Below are positions 8,711 to 17,387 of a stretch of 64,000 nt of DNA, piece after piece. Each line of letters starts with the position of its first letter. The first letter of the stretch is position 1. Both the position numbers and the translations under genes were made by a program. A model generated the notes under the pieces. That model was not told where the DNA came from. It was given only the letters and a program-made list of their open reading frames with translations, and searched no databases. Source of the DNA: Rheinheimera sediminis (GTDB lineage: Bacteria; Pseudomonadota; Gammaproteobacteria; Enterobacterales; Alteromonadaceae); contig NZ_RZUF01000018.1 in the NCBI RefSeq assembly GCF_004005375.1, positions 57,863-121,862 of the forward strand, read 5' to 3'.

Positions 8711-10069
8711 CTAGCGCACCAGATGCCAACTAGTCTGACGCCCCGCCAGATAAAGCACCTTTTTGCCATCAAAGTATGCACTTTGCTCCAGTTTGATTTG
8801 CACATACTGCCCATTCCACTCAGGCACTTGCTGTTTGATATTCCCTTCAATGGCGTAAGCTGTATTAGCGTACAAAGGCCAGTCGCCATCGACCGGGTTA
8901 GGGCCTTGATTATCCCACATGCCAATAGTGGGACCAGGGGCGTGGCCAACAAATCCTAAAGGATGGGTATAAGTGCTACTGATGATGCCCTGCTTTTCAC
9001 TCGCTTTGCGGGTAGCAGTCAGAATCTCATTGCCAGTGCGGCCCGTTTTAAACTGACGGGTTAAGTTATCCTGCCATTGATTGCCTGTTGCCAGCGCATT
9101 GATAAGACCTGCTGGCACTTCCTGCTCATCCGCTTTCAGTACATAAGCCATTTCTTGGGTATCAGTACAAAGTTTCAGGTAACAAATGCCGACATCAGTG
9201 TGCAGCACATCTCCTCTGTGGATCACTCTGCTTTTGCCACAAAACGGAGAGTCAGCTTTACAGTCATCTCCGGCACGCTGGTTGTTTACATCAGGCATAA
9301 ACCAGATGGGTAAACCCAAAGTCTCAAAGCGCTGACGAATATACCAGGCCACATCTTCTGTGGTCGTAACACCGGGGGTGATCACTCTAGCACTGAAGGC
9401 TTCAGCTATAACAGCTCGAGCCAGACTGACAATATGAGGGTAAAGCTCTAATTCAGAGGCTGTGCGCTGCTCCATCCAGCGCACCACCAAGGACTCTGCA
9501 CTGACTAAACGGCTGGCATAGTCCTTTGGTAAGGCATCGAGCAGCAACTGATGCATGGCCTTGGTTAAACCGTCAGCCACAGCCCAGTCTGTTGAAACAT
9601 TAATGCCAATACGTTGTGGATTGCGTTGCTTAATCACATCTGCCAGCGCCTGCCACTGCTCTGTTAAGTCGCCACCAGACCAAGCCGACGTATAAGGCGC
9701 GCCGAAAGGATACCTGTTCACCGACAGGCGTTCAACAGAGCCATCTGCTTTACGATAAAACACCAGCATCGTAGTGCGGCGGGCGGCAAAAGTGGGCTGC
9801 GGCACTAAAGTAAAATACACAGGATCTTCGCTATACTCCCTGTTAATCACCAGCCACATATCCAGTTTAGTTTCCGCCATTAGTTGTGGCAGTAAAAGTT
9901 CCAAACGTTCGGTAAGGATGCGATTTTCAACGCCCACCCGCTCTCGTGATGGCAAAACGGAGAAGTCGTCTGCCGATTGCAACTGCCTGCCTTGACTAAA
10001 TTCAGCCGCACCCGCGGCCTGAATACTCGCCAAAGTAGCGAACAGCAGAGCTGTAGCTGTGTTTTTCAT
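8711..10069 (-). CDS. Secreted M24-family metallopeptidase (Xaa-Pro aminopeptidase-like)
   Basis: 452 residues. The ATG at 10069 has AAGG about 10 bases upstream; a TTG two codons earlier is less likely. A signal peptide (residues 1-22, ending GAAE) is followed by an N-terminal creatinase-like domain and the C-terminal pita-bread domain. All five metal ligands of the family can be placed: Asp in LHTDVG, Asp in CTDTQ, His in VGHAPGP, Glu in YAIEGNI and Glu in KLEQSAY. It should be a periplasmic or exported metalloenzyme that removes N-terminal residues before proline or acts on a related small substrate. It is a single gene. Confidence 0.85.
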   Translation of the reverse strand: MKNTATALLFATLASIQAAGAAEFSQGRQLQSADDFSVLPSRERVGVENRILTERLELLLPQLMAETKLDMWLVINREYSEDPVYFTLVPQPTFAARRTTMLVFYRKADGSVERLSVNRYPFGAPYTSAWSGGDLTEQWQALADVIKQRNPQRIGINVSTDWAVADGLTKAMHQLLLDALPKDYASRLVSAESLVVRWMEQRTASELELYPHIVSLARAVIAEAFSARVITPGVTTTEDVAWYIRQRFETLGLPIWFMPDVNNQRAGDDCKADSPFCGKSRVIHRGDVLHTDVGICYLKLCTDTQEMAYVLKADEQEVPAGLINALATGNQWQDNLTRQFKTGRTGNEILTATRKASEKQGIISSTYTHPLGFVGHAPGPTIGMWDNQGPNPVDGDWPLYANTAYAIEGNIKQQVPEWNGQYVQIKLEQSAYFDGKKVLYLAGRQTSWHLVR

Positions 10070-10204
10070 GCTCAATACCTTGTGAAATAAAATCTTTAGA
10101 TAAGAAGAATTTATAATGCATCGCTAAGCTAACAGGCAAAAAATGCAGTGGAACACAGCGATCATGAGACAAACCGCGATATTTAAAGAAACAAGCCATA
10201 GGCC

Positions 10205-10750
10205 TTACTGCAAAGTACCGCTGCGCTTTGATAACCAGCACCACAGGTACCACAATAAAGGCCGCAAGCTTTTATGCAATACAAACGACATGAGGACAAT
10301 CAACAGACCAATAATAGTTGGTAAGACAGCGCCAAAGCAGTAGCTCATCGCCAAAACAAAACCTAAAAGATATTCAGCACGATACAAGGCAAAGAGCAAT
10401 CCAAGCACAGGCAAACACATCATCATAGAGGATAGTAACTGATGCTGTTGCTGTTGAAACAAGATTGAAAGTACTATGCCAAACACCACTGAAGCACCAA
10501 ATCCAGCCACTATACCTACAGGATAAAAACTGCCGACTCTTTTATAGATAAAACCGGTTAAAACCCAGCTCAGCAGCGGAACCAGCAGAGCTCCCCACCA
10601 GTTCGAGATTGCCGGCAAATCGCCGCGTTGCAGCAAGTGATGGCTAACAACGCCGCCATTGATATGTTCAAACATTAACAAAGCCCAAATATACAAACTG
10701 GCAACAGCGACCAGTAGCAAGCGATGACGTTTAAATGGTTGATCGTTCAT
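10205..10750 (-). CDS. Multi-spanning membrane protein of unknown function
   Basis: 181 residues with about five membrane segments, including VAVASLYIWALLMF near the N-terminus and a long hydrophobic hairpin near the C-terminus. The start is the ATG at 10750 with GGAGG 7 bases upstream; the frame can be extended to 10873 but without support. No family was recognised. It lies between the M24 peptidase gene and a cupin gene on the same strand, with 135 bases to the peptidase gene, so joint transcription is possible but not shown. Confidence 0.6.
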   Translation of the reverse strand: MNDQPFKRHRLLLVAVASLYIWALLMFEHINGGVVSHHLLQRGDLPAISNWWGALLVPLLSWVLTGFIYKRVGSFYPVGIVAGFGASVVFGIVLSILFQQQQHQLLSSMMMCLPVLGLLFALYRAEYLLGFVLAMSYCFGAVLPTIIGLLIVLMSFVLHKSLRPLLWYLWCWLSKRSGTLQ

Positions 10751-10938
10751 CTTTATCCTCCAGAGTTTGAGCCTACAAAATTCAGTCTGACAGATTAAAA
10801 GATGACAAAGCATAACAAAGTGTAAGGAAACATTGTTAGCGCAGGCAGATGCTGAATCTATGTGGCGCACCAATACTTTGGCACCGACGATTCAACCTCA
10901 TCTCAGCGCAGCTCAATGCTCGCCAGCAAAAACAAGCG

Positions 10939-11334
10939 TCAAAGCGGCTTGTGTTGAGTCCCCTCACCAGGAGTGATAAAGAGCAACTTGGTTTTAACCT
11001 TAGTTCTGGCGCAATGCCAGGTGTTACTGGGGATCACGACAAAATCCCCTGCTTCAGCTAATAGCAGCTCTTGTTCACCACTCGCTTGCTGCACAACTAA
11101 AGTCACCTGACCAGACAACAGAATTACTGTTTCGTCTCCCTGTGGGTGAATCTCCCATGACAACCAATCTTGCTCAAATTCAACACAGGAAATCAGTTCA
11201 CAGCCCTGAAAACCTGCATAATTGGTATTCAGACGCTGATACAGTTCAGCATCCAGCTGTTCAATACTGGCTTGTTTCTGCTGGTTCAAAACAACAAAGG
11301 CCTCAGCAATATTCAGTGTTGTTCTGTTTGGCAT
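10939..11334 (-). CDS. Small cupin-domain protein
   Basis: 131 residues forming one cupin barrel. Motif 1-like residues are in WEIHPQGDETVILLSGQV (His and two acidic residues) and motif 2 in GDFVVIPSNTWHCARTK. It is probably a metal-binding single-domain cupin. The substrate is unknown. GAGATGGA precedes the ATG. It stands alone on the minus strand, 188 bases upstream of the membrane-protein gene. Confidence 0.75.
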   Translation of the reverse strand: MPNRTTLNIAEAFVVLNQQKQASIEQLDAELYQRLNTNYAGFQGCELISCVEFEQDWLSWEIHPQGDETVILLSGQVTLVVQQASGEQELLLAEAGDFVVIPSNTWHCARTKVKTKLLFITPGEGTQHKPL

Positions 11335-11572
11335 TCCATCTCACCTTGATCATTTTAGTAGTGCGGCTGAACAGCCGTGAATGACTCAAAAATAATGTCT
11401 GGTCTATGCAACTTGAGGTTGCGCCGCGGCGATAAGGCTGTGAGCACAACAGCATAGTCACCCTGTCTGGCTAAGACGAGATGGTGCAGTCAACACAGCT
11501 CCAGCGTCCGATGCGACAGGGAGAAGACCAGTTGCTAAGGTCCAAGCCTACAACTGAAAATGACTTTCCCGC

Positions 11573-12175
11573 TTAGCCCTGATCAGGTTTTTCGCTGCTT
11601 ATCAGGCTATTAATTTTAGCGTACTGCAGCAACATAATAGTTTTGCCATCTTTAATTTCACCAGTGCCAATCATCGAATAGGCCTGGGCGAAATCCAGTT
11701 CCAGCACTTCTATATTTTCTTGTTCATGCGCCAGGCCACCGCCTGCTGATACCTGCATATGCTCTGCGTATTCAGCGGCAAAAAAATGGATAATTTCAGT
11801 AACCGACCCTGGCGACATATAGGCCTCAAACAGCTTCTGCACTGTATCTACTTTGTAGCCAGTTTCTTCTTCGGCTTCGCGCCTGATGCAATCTTCCGGA
11901 TTGTCCTGCTCCAATAATCCCGCACAGGTTTCAATCAGCAAGCCATCACTGTTGCCGTTGATATAAGTCGGTAAACGAAACTGCCGGGTCAGGATCACTG
12001 TGCCTTTGGCTTTGTTGTACAATAAAATAGTAGCGCCGTTTCCTCTGTCATAAGCTTCGCGGTGCTGCTGTTGCCATTCGCCGTTATGATTCTGATATTC
12101 AAAAGAAAACTTATTCAGAGTATACCAGTTGTCCGATAACAGAGTTTTCTGAAGATTTCTGATTTTATTACTCAT
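11573..12175 (-). CDS. nudK: NudK-type Nudix hydrolase (GDP-mannose pyrophosphatase)
   Basis: 200 residues. The Nudix box is intact: G of AGLLEQ, then Glu, then REAEEETGY, spaced as G-x5-E-x7-REUxEExGU. Family-specific stretches [22 protein letters not shown] and GEIKDGKT match E. coli NudK closely by eye. The enzyme cleaves GDP-mannose to mannose-1-phosphate and GMP and acts in the cytoplasm. The gene follows a cupin gene by 30 bases on the same strand, which suggests joint transcription. Length is close to the family's 191 residues. Confidence 0.88.
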   Translation of the reverse strand: MSNKIRNLQKTLLSDNWYTLNKFSFEYQNHNGEWQQQHREAYDRGNGATILLYNKAKGTVILTRQFRLPTYINGNSDGLLIETCAGLLEQDNPEDCIRREAEEETGYKVDTVQKLFEAYMSPGSVTEIIHFFAAEYAEHMQVSAGGGLAHEQENIEVLELDFAQAYSMIGTGEIKDGKTIMLLQYAKINSLISSEKPDQG

Positions 12176-12205
12176 TGAAAAATCCCGCTCCTTTGGGTTC
12201 GCCTG

Positions 12206-12571
12206 TCATATCCAGACATCGTTATCAGCTCTGAGCTCGCTGTCTGCATCGCCCGTATTGACCACACCTTTAGGTTCTACCAGCAGTAGTTTACACTCCT
12301 GGGCTGCCATAGGTTTATGCCTCACGCCTTTGGGCACCACATACATTTCACCAGCCTGCAACGTGACTTTGCCATCCTCAAACTCGATATCCAGCACGCC
12401 CTCCATCACGATAAACACTTCATCCGTATCCGGATGGTCATGCCAGACAAATTCACCCTGTACTTTGACTAATTTAAACTGGTAGTCATTCATTTGCGCA
12501 ATAACCCGGGGCGACCAGTGATTATCGAACTTAGCAAATTTTTGTTTAAAATTAATGACTTGATACATCAT
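12206..12571 (-). CDS. Cupin-domain protein
   Basis: 121 residues with the classical metal ligands of a monocupin: His-x-His in [13 protein letters not shown], Glu shortly after, and a distal His in VPKGVRHKP. Two ATG codons stand in a row at 12571 and 12568, and GAGAGGG is 3 or 6 bases upstream, so the second may be the one used. It is followed closely by nudK on the same strand. Small cupins of this kind often bind sugars or metals, but the ligand here is unknown. Confidence 0.78.
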   Translation of the reverse strand: MMYQVINFKQKFAKFDNHWSPRVIAQMNDYQFKLVKVQGEFVWHDHPDTDEVFIVMEGVLDIEFEDGKVTLQAGEMYVVPKGVRHKPMAAQECKLLLVEPKGVVNTGDADSELRADNDVWI

Positions 12572-13001
12572 TGCCCTCTCCTTCAGCCGTCTTCTTTGCC
12601 AAGGATAAATCTGCCAGCATGATCAGCACTTTTATGCCATAAGATCCAGTCTGCTGCAGAGCGGTAAAACCATACCTTAGGTATCTCGCCGTCGTCTTTA
12701 AAGCTGCAGCTTCAAGTACGACGGCTATATACTGCAGAATCTGCGCTGAATTGTCATGCATTGCAGTTAGTGCGTAGAAACAGCGGTAGCCAAAAGCCTA
12801 CAGCTCAGAATAAAAACCGCCCTAAATCCACTCCAGACGTAAAAAAAAACAACGCCCAGCCTACAAATGTAAACAAAATTAAAATAGCACGTAAGTGAGT
12901 GCATTCGTATTCAGCCTCTGCTTAATTTTTAACCGTCTATCTTGTATCCACCGGTCAACAAGAACCGGAAACAACGACAACATCCAATAGACGAGGACAA
13001 C
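12572..13001. other. Divergent intergenic region between the cupin and amylase genes
   Basis: About 430 bases with no convincing gene. A 69-codon minus-strand frame at 12552-12761 overlaps the cupin start and has no recognisable content. The part from 12840 is A-rich and should hold the amylase promoter. GAGGA at 12993 is the ribosome site for the amylase start at 13002. Confidence 0.5.
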
Positions 13002-14996
13002 ATGAACTACACCGCACTTGCGGCCAGCCTACTGCTGACTGCCTGCCCGGCTTTGGCCGCGCAAAAAACTACTTTTGTCCATTTGTTCGAGTGGCGCTGG
13101 TCTGATATCGCTACCGAATGTGAAACTTTTTTAGGCCCGCAGGGCTTTGCTGCTATTCAGGTATCGCCGCCAACAGAGCATATTCAGGGCTCGGCCTGGT
13201 GGACCCGCTATCAACCTGTCAGCTATGTGGTGCAAAGCCGCAGTGGCAACAGAGCAGAGTTTATCTCCATGGTACAACGTTGTAAGGCGGCTGGCGTAGA
13301 TATTTATGTCGACGCTGTGATCAACCATATGGCCAGCGGCAATGGCACAGGCGTCGCTGGCAGCAGTTATGGCAACAGACAGTTCCCCATCTACAGCAGC
13401 GCTGATTTTCACAACTCCTGCACCATTAACGGCAGTGACTATGGCACCGACCGCTGGCGGGTGCAAAACTGTGAACTGGTCGGCTTACCCGATTTAAATA
13501 CCAGCGCCAGCTATGTGCAGAATACTCTGGCCTCTTACCTGAACGATATGCTGGCCATAGGGGTAACAGGCTTTCGTATTGACGCAGCTAAGCATATGAC
13601 CAGCTCAGATATAGCAGCTATCAAAGCCAAACTCAGCAGCCCAGCTCTGATCTATCAGGAAGTGATCGATCAGGGCGGCGAGGTGATCACTGCAAGCGAG
13701 TATACAGGTAATGGCATGGTGACCGAATTTAAGTATTCGGTGCAGTTGGGAAACGTATTTAAAACAGGTCGGCTGGCCAGCTTGTCCAATTTTGGCGAAG
13801 CCTGGGGCTTTTTACCGAGCAATAAGGCGGTAGTTTTTGTCGATAACCACGACAATCAGCGCGGCCATGGCGGTGCAGGTAATGTCGTCACCTATAAAGA
13901 TGGCACACTCTATGACTTGGCCAATGTGTTTATGCTGGCCTACCCCTACGGTTACACTCAGGTAATGTCCAGCTACGACTTCAATAATGGAGATGCTGGC
14001 CCGCCATCAGCGGCAGTGCATAATAATGGCAATCTGAACTGCTTTGGTAACCAGTGGAAGTGCGAACACCGTTGGAGCACTATAGCAGGCGCTGTGCAGT
14101 TCCGTAACAATACGGCCGGGGAATGGCGGGTGACTCACTGGTGGGATAATGGCAATAACCAGATCGCCTTTGGCCGGGCCGCTTTAGGTTTTGTCGCTAT
14201 TAATAAAGAAAGTTACAACCTGACCACATCATTACAAACCGGTATGGCCGCAGGCAATTACTGTAATGTGCTCAAAGGCAGCATCAGCGCCGACAAAACC
14301 AGCTGTTCAGGTCAAGTGATTCAGGTTGGCAGCGATGGCCGTATTCAGGCGAATCTGGCGTCCTATGATGCTTTTGCCATTCATCATCAGGCGAAAATTG
14401 GCGGTACAGTGCAACCCCCTACAGGCAACTGGCAACGCACAGTGGTGTTTATTCAGGCCCAAACCCAAAGTGGCCAGGATATGTTTGTCCGTGGTGGTCT
14501 GGATCACGCTGTTGCGCAAACTCAGCTGGGCTTGAACTGCAGCAGTAGCAATTATTTATGCGCCATTCCAATACGGCATCGTAATCTGAACAACGCCACT
14601 ACGGCACCATGGAAAGCCAATGACAGTCTGCTAGACTGGTATGGCCGCGAAGCCAGCCAAAGCAGCGCAGCTGAAGGCACAGCACTGGATTGGACCACCA
14701 ACAGCTGGCCATCCGGCTGGGGTACTGTGCGTACTGTGGCCACTGATGGTTATGGCGTTGAAGTGCTGAACAGTTTTGGCCAACATTACTGGATGCTGGA
14801 TGTCGATATGGATTGCAGCAAAACTATCAATGGCTGGTTTGAACTCAAAGCTTATGTCAAAAACGGACAGGGCTGGGAAGGCAATATCAGTCAGAGCGGC
14901 ACGCCTTACGCCAGTCAGAACCATATGGCGCAATGCGGTCAGATGAATCTGTTTAGCTTCGGTCAAAACAGCGCGCAAATCAGTGCCTTGCCCTAA
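13002..14996 (+). CDS. Secreted animal-type (chloride-dependent class) alpha-amylase with C-terminal extension
   Basis: 664 residues. The ATG at 13002 with GAGGA upstream gives a clean signal peptide (residues 1-20, ending ALAA). The GH13 core shows [17 protein letters not shown] (nucleophile Asp194), [10 protein letters not shown] (acid/base Glu227) and [12 protein letters not shown] (Asp284). Arg192 in GFRID and the GHGG loop fit the animal-type, chloride-activated amylases also known from Pseudoalteromonas haloplanktis. A C-terminal domain of about 180 residues (from about residue 480) follows, with many Cys and Trp. In the P. haloplanktis enzyme a similar-sized C-terminal part is a propeptide linked to secretion. 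It should hydrolyse starch outside the cell. A strong terminator follows. Confidence 0.92.
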   Translation: MNYTALAASLLLTACPALAAQKTTFVHLFEWRWSDIATECETFLGPQGFAAIQVSPPTEHIQGSAWWTRYQPVSYVVQSRSGNRAEFISMVQRCKAAGVDIYVDAVINHMASGNGTGVAGSSYGNRQFPIYSSADFHNSCTINGSDYGTDRWRVQNCELVGLPDLNTSASYVQNTLASYLNDMLAIGVTGFRIDAAKHMTSSDIAAIKAKLSSPALIYQEVIDQGGEVITASEYTGNGMVTEFKYSVQLGNVFKTGRLASLSNFGEAWGFLPSNKAVVFVDNHDNQRGHGGAGNVVTYKDGTLYDLANVFMLAYPYGYTQVMSSYDFNNGDAGPPSAAVHNNGNLNCFGNQWKCEHRWSTIAGAVQFRNNTAGEWRVTHWWDNGNNQIAFGRAALGFVAINKESYNLTTSLQTGMAAGNYCNVLKGSISADKTSCSGQVIQVGSDGRIQANLASYDAFAIHHQAKIGGTVQPPTGNWQRTVVFIQAQTQSGQDMFVRGGLDHAVAQTQLGLNCSSSNYLCAIPIRHRNLNNATTAPWKANDSLLDWYGREASQSSAAEGTALDWTTNSWPSGWGTVRTVATDGYGVEVLNSFGQHYWMLDVDMDCSKTINGWFELKAYVKNGQGWEGNISQSGTPYASQNHMAQCGQMNLFSFGQNSAQISALP

Positions 14997-15013
14997 GTAA
15001 GATCATAGACAGC

Positions 15014-15039
15014 AACAAGGCGGCTGATGCCGCCTTGTT
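15014..15039 (+). terminator. Rho-independent terminator after the amylase gene
   Basis: A perfect 11-base stem AACAAGGCGGC / GCCGCCTTGTT with loop TGAT stands 17 bases after the amylase stop and is followed by ATTATCC. It also faces the convergent gene ending at 15072. Confidence 0.85.
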
Positions 15040-15071
15040 ATTATCCTCACAGAATCAACTGCAGAATCCAG

Positions 15072-15926
15072 TTAGGGTGCAGTATTCTTATTAAGATGAC
15101 GCAAACCAAAGTACCAGCTTTGTAATGCGACAGTGCCATGACTCTCATTTGGGAAAAATTGTTCTGCCACCTGCACTGTTGGGTGTGTTTTCAGGCGAGT
15201 CACCAGTTCCATCCCCCATTTGTAATTGGTCTCGCCTATATCACCGAAAGCTTCATTATTAGCAAAAGAGAACCACACATTCGCTTTAGCCCGACTTTTA
15301 TCGTAGTCAAGCTCACTATACTTTCGATTCAGGTAATTGTTATCCCATAAAGATGTCGGATCGATAATTAGATAGTCCGTAAAAACATCTGGTTGAGTCA
15401 GCAATGTATGAGCTGCAAACAAACCGCCAAAAGACTCTCCAACCAGAATCCTTTTCTCAGACGTTTGATAGTTTGAGTTAATCTTTGGGATCAGCTCTTG
15501 CTGGAAGAACTCGATGAAACGGTCGGCTTGACCAATGTTATCAAACTCCTCAAGTAGTTTTCCTTTAAACATCCAGTCAACATTTGTTGGTGTCAGATCT
15601 CGCTCCCGAATAGCGAGCTCGCTGTTGGGTACAGCGACAATAATTGCTTCATTGACCTGCTGCTCCAGAATTTCTGTACTTAAAGCGTCCTGGATACCTG
15701 CCACTACATTCAGTCTGCGTTGATCACCATCCAACAAATAAATAACAGGATATTTTTTATTCGACTTACCATAAGAAGGTGGCAGGTGCACTGCAAAATC
15801 ACGTTTTTCCTGCATCACTTTAGAGTCAAAACTCTGCCATTCTCCAAGCGAATCTGCAGCCTGGAGCACAGCTGGCGCACTGGCAAGCACGCAGACAAAC
15901 ACTAGTTTACAGAGGAGCTGACGCAT
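15072..15926 (-). CDS. Secreted alpha/beta hydrolase of the esterase D (Fes/IroE-like) family
   Basis: 284 residues. A signal peptide (residues 1-23, ending LQAA) is followed by an alpha/beta-hydrolase fold of the Esterase family: the YPVIYLLDGD strand, the nucleophile elbow GESFGG, and a late His in PNESHGTVAL. GGAG precedes the ATG. Members include ferric-siderophore esterases and serine esterases acting on small esters, but the substrate cannot be told here. It lies 27 bases after a dienelactone-hydrolase-like gene on the same strand and may share its transcript. It is convergent with the amylase gene. Confidence 0.82.
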   Translation of the reverse strand: MRQLLCKLVFVCVLASAPAVLQAADSLGEWQSFDSKVMQEKRDFAVHLPPSYGKSNKKYPVIYLLDGDQRRLNVVAGIQDALSTEILEQQVNEAIIVAVPNSELAIRERDLTPTNVDWMFKGKLLEEFDNIGQADRFIEFFQQELIPKINSNYQTSEKRILVGESFGGLFAAHTLLTQPDVFTDYLIIDPTSLWDNNYLNRKYSELDYDKSRAKANVWFSFANNEAFGDIGETNYKWGMELVTRLKTHPTVQVAEQFFPNESHGTVALQSWYFGLRHLNKNTAP

Positions 15927-15953
15927 AAAATTACTCCGTTCATATGAATGGTT

Positions 15954-16844
15954 TTAACTCAAATGTTGTTTAAAAAATGCCAGCGTGCGCTGCCAGGCCA
16001 GTTCTGCTGCGGCTTTATCGTAGCGTGGTGTGGTGTCGTTATGAAAACCGTGTTGAGTATCAGGGTAGACAAAACTCTGAGCGTCTTTTCCAGCAGCTTT
16101 CAGTGCCTCGTCGTAAGCCTGTGCGCCTGCATTTATCCGCTCATCGTCACTGGCATAATGAATCAGCAAAGGCGCCTTGATTGCTGCAACTTTGTCTAAA
16201 TCTCCCTGACGGCCATAAAAAGGTACAGCAGCAGCTAAATCCGGTAACTCTGTTGCAAGGAAGTTAGACATGCCACCGCCATAACAAAAACCAACTACCC
16301 CTACTTTGCCATTGCCCTGAGGCAGCTTTTGTAAAATGCGTACACTTTCAATAAAGTCCTGCCGGGTTTTGTCCTGATCCAAAGTGGCAAACAATTCGCG
16401 GGCTTTGTCTTCATCTCCAGGATAGCCGCCAAGCGGAAACAAAGCATCTGGTGCAAAGGCGATAAAACCAGCCAACGCCAGACGGCGTGTGACATCTTCA
16501 ATATGCGGGTTTAAGCCGCGGTTTTCGTGCACCACTAAGACCAGAGGTAGCTTGGTCCTGAGCTTATTCGGCTTTGCAAGGTAGCCCCGCAATTCACCGT
16601 AACCTTTTGGGCTCGGGTACTTGATATACTCAACCTCAAGTGCCGGATCATCAGCTTGAATTTGCTGGCCCATCGCATAATCAGGCGCTAAGGCCTGCAA
16701 CAGAGTCAGAGCTGTCATACCGGCTACAGTAAACTTTGCCGCACCAGTTAAAAATTCTCGCCGGCTGATATCACCGTGAACATAACGGTCAAACAACCTC
16801 AAGGCTTCAGGATGAAAATCTTTTGCTGTTTTACGATCAGACAT
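15954..16844 (-). CDS. Tat-exported dienelactone hydrolase family protein
   Basis: 296 residues. The N-terminus has a twin-arginine motif (SRREFLTG, residues about 27-34) followed by a hydrophobic stretch, so the folded protein is probably exported by Tat. The hydrolase domain shows VHENRGLNPHIEDV, the nucleophile motif GFCYGGG with catalytic Cys, Asp in YASDDERI and His in DTQHGFHN, the usual dienelactone-hydrolase triad. GGGAG is upstream of the ATG. The natural substrate is unknown; related proteins hydrolyse lactones or other small esters. Confidence 0.85.
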   Translation of the reverse strand: MSDRKTAKDFHPEALRLFDRYVHGDISRREFLTGAAKFTVAGMTALTLLQALAPDYAMGQQIQADDPALEVEYIKYPSPKGYGELRGYLAKPNKLRTKLPLVLVVHENRGLNPHIEDVTRRLALAGFIAFAPDALFPLGGYPGDEDKARELFATLDQDKTRQDFIESVRILQKLPQGNGKVGVVGFCYGGGMSNFLATELPDLAAAVPFYGRQGDLDKVAAIKAPLLIHYASDDERINAGAQAYDEALKAAGKDAQSFVYPDTQHGFHNDTTPRYDKAAAELAWQRTLAFFKQHLS

Positions 16845-17387
16845 AAGTACTCCCGGTCATAACAATTTTGGCAAGGTGCTGTTAGCCAGCACCTTTTGTA
16901 TAGGGTTTCATACTGCACCTGATAAAGCGCCAGATCCAATATTTAATTTTCTATCAAAGCTTATTTGACAAAAAATCAAGGTAAAGCCTTAAAGCTTAAA
17001 CATTTATCGCAAAAAAATGGCGTTTTATCGCTATCTTTTTAACACAGTAGCCAGTAGCTAGTCTGAGTCGTACTTGCCACCTAGTGCACGTAAAGCAAGA
17101 ATAAGGCTTAGCGGAAAAAATATAAAATAAAGACGCAAAACATTGATTTAAAACAACTTATTAAAAACAGAAACAAAGAACCAAATGAAATCGGTTACAT
17201 CCCCTCTTCGACTATGTGGATAAGATATAACGCCTTTAGGTCAATTTATTTACAACTTTAGCCTTAGCTGTTTGATTTAACTGAAATAAAAACATCACAG
17301 TTGATCTGTAATCTCGCCCGGCGTTGAGCACCACAGCTGTAGTTCTTCAGATCCAGTGTGGTGTAGAAAAAACAAAAAACATCAGCT
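16845..17387. other. AT-rich promoter region before the large TonB receptor gene
   Basis: About 540 bases between divergent genes, without a credible reading frame. It is richer in A and T than its neighbours from 16940 to 17290. A TTGACA hexamer occurs at 16965-16970, but I see no good matching -10 hexamer at the right spacing. No Pho box or other known operator was recognised. Confidence 0.45.

Noticed and set aside
12552..12761. 69-codon minus-strand frame before the cupin gene
   Set aside because: No ribosome site or known content, and it overlaps the cupin start.
16965..17000. Sigma-70 promoter at TTGACA 16965
   Set aside because: No acceptable -10 hexamer at 16-18 bases spacing.
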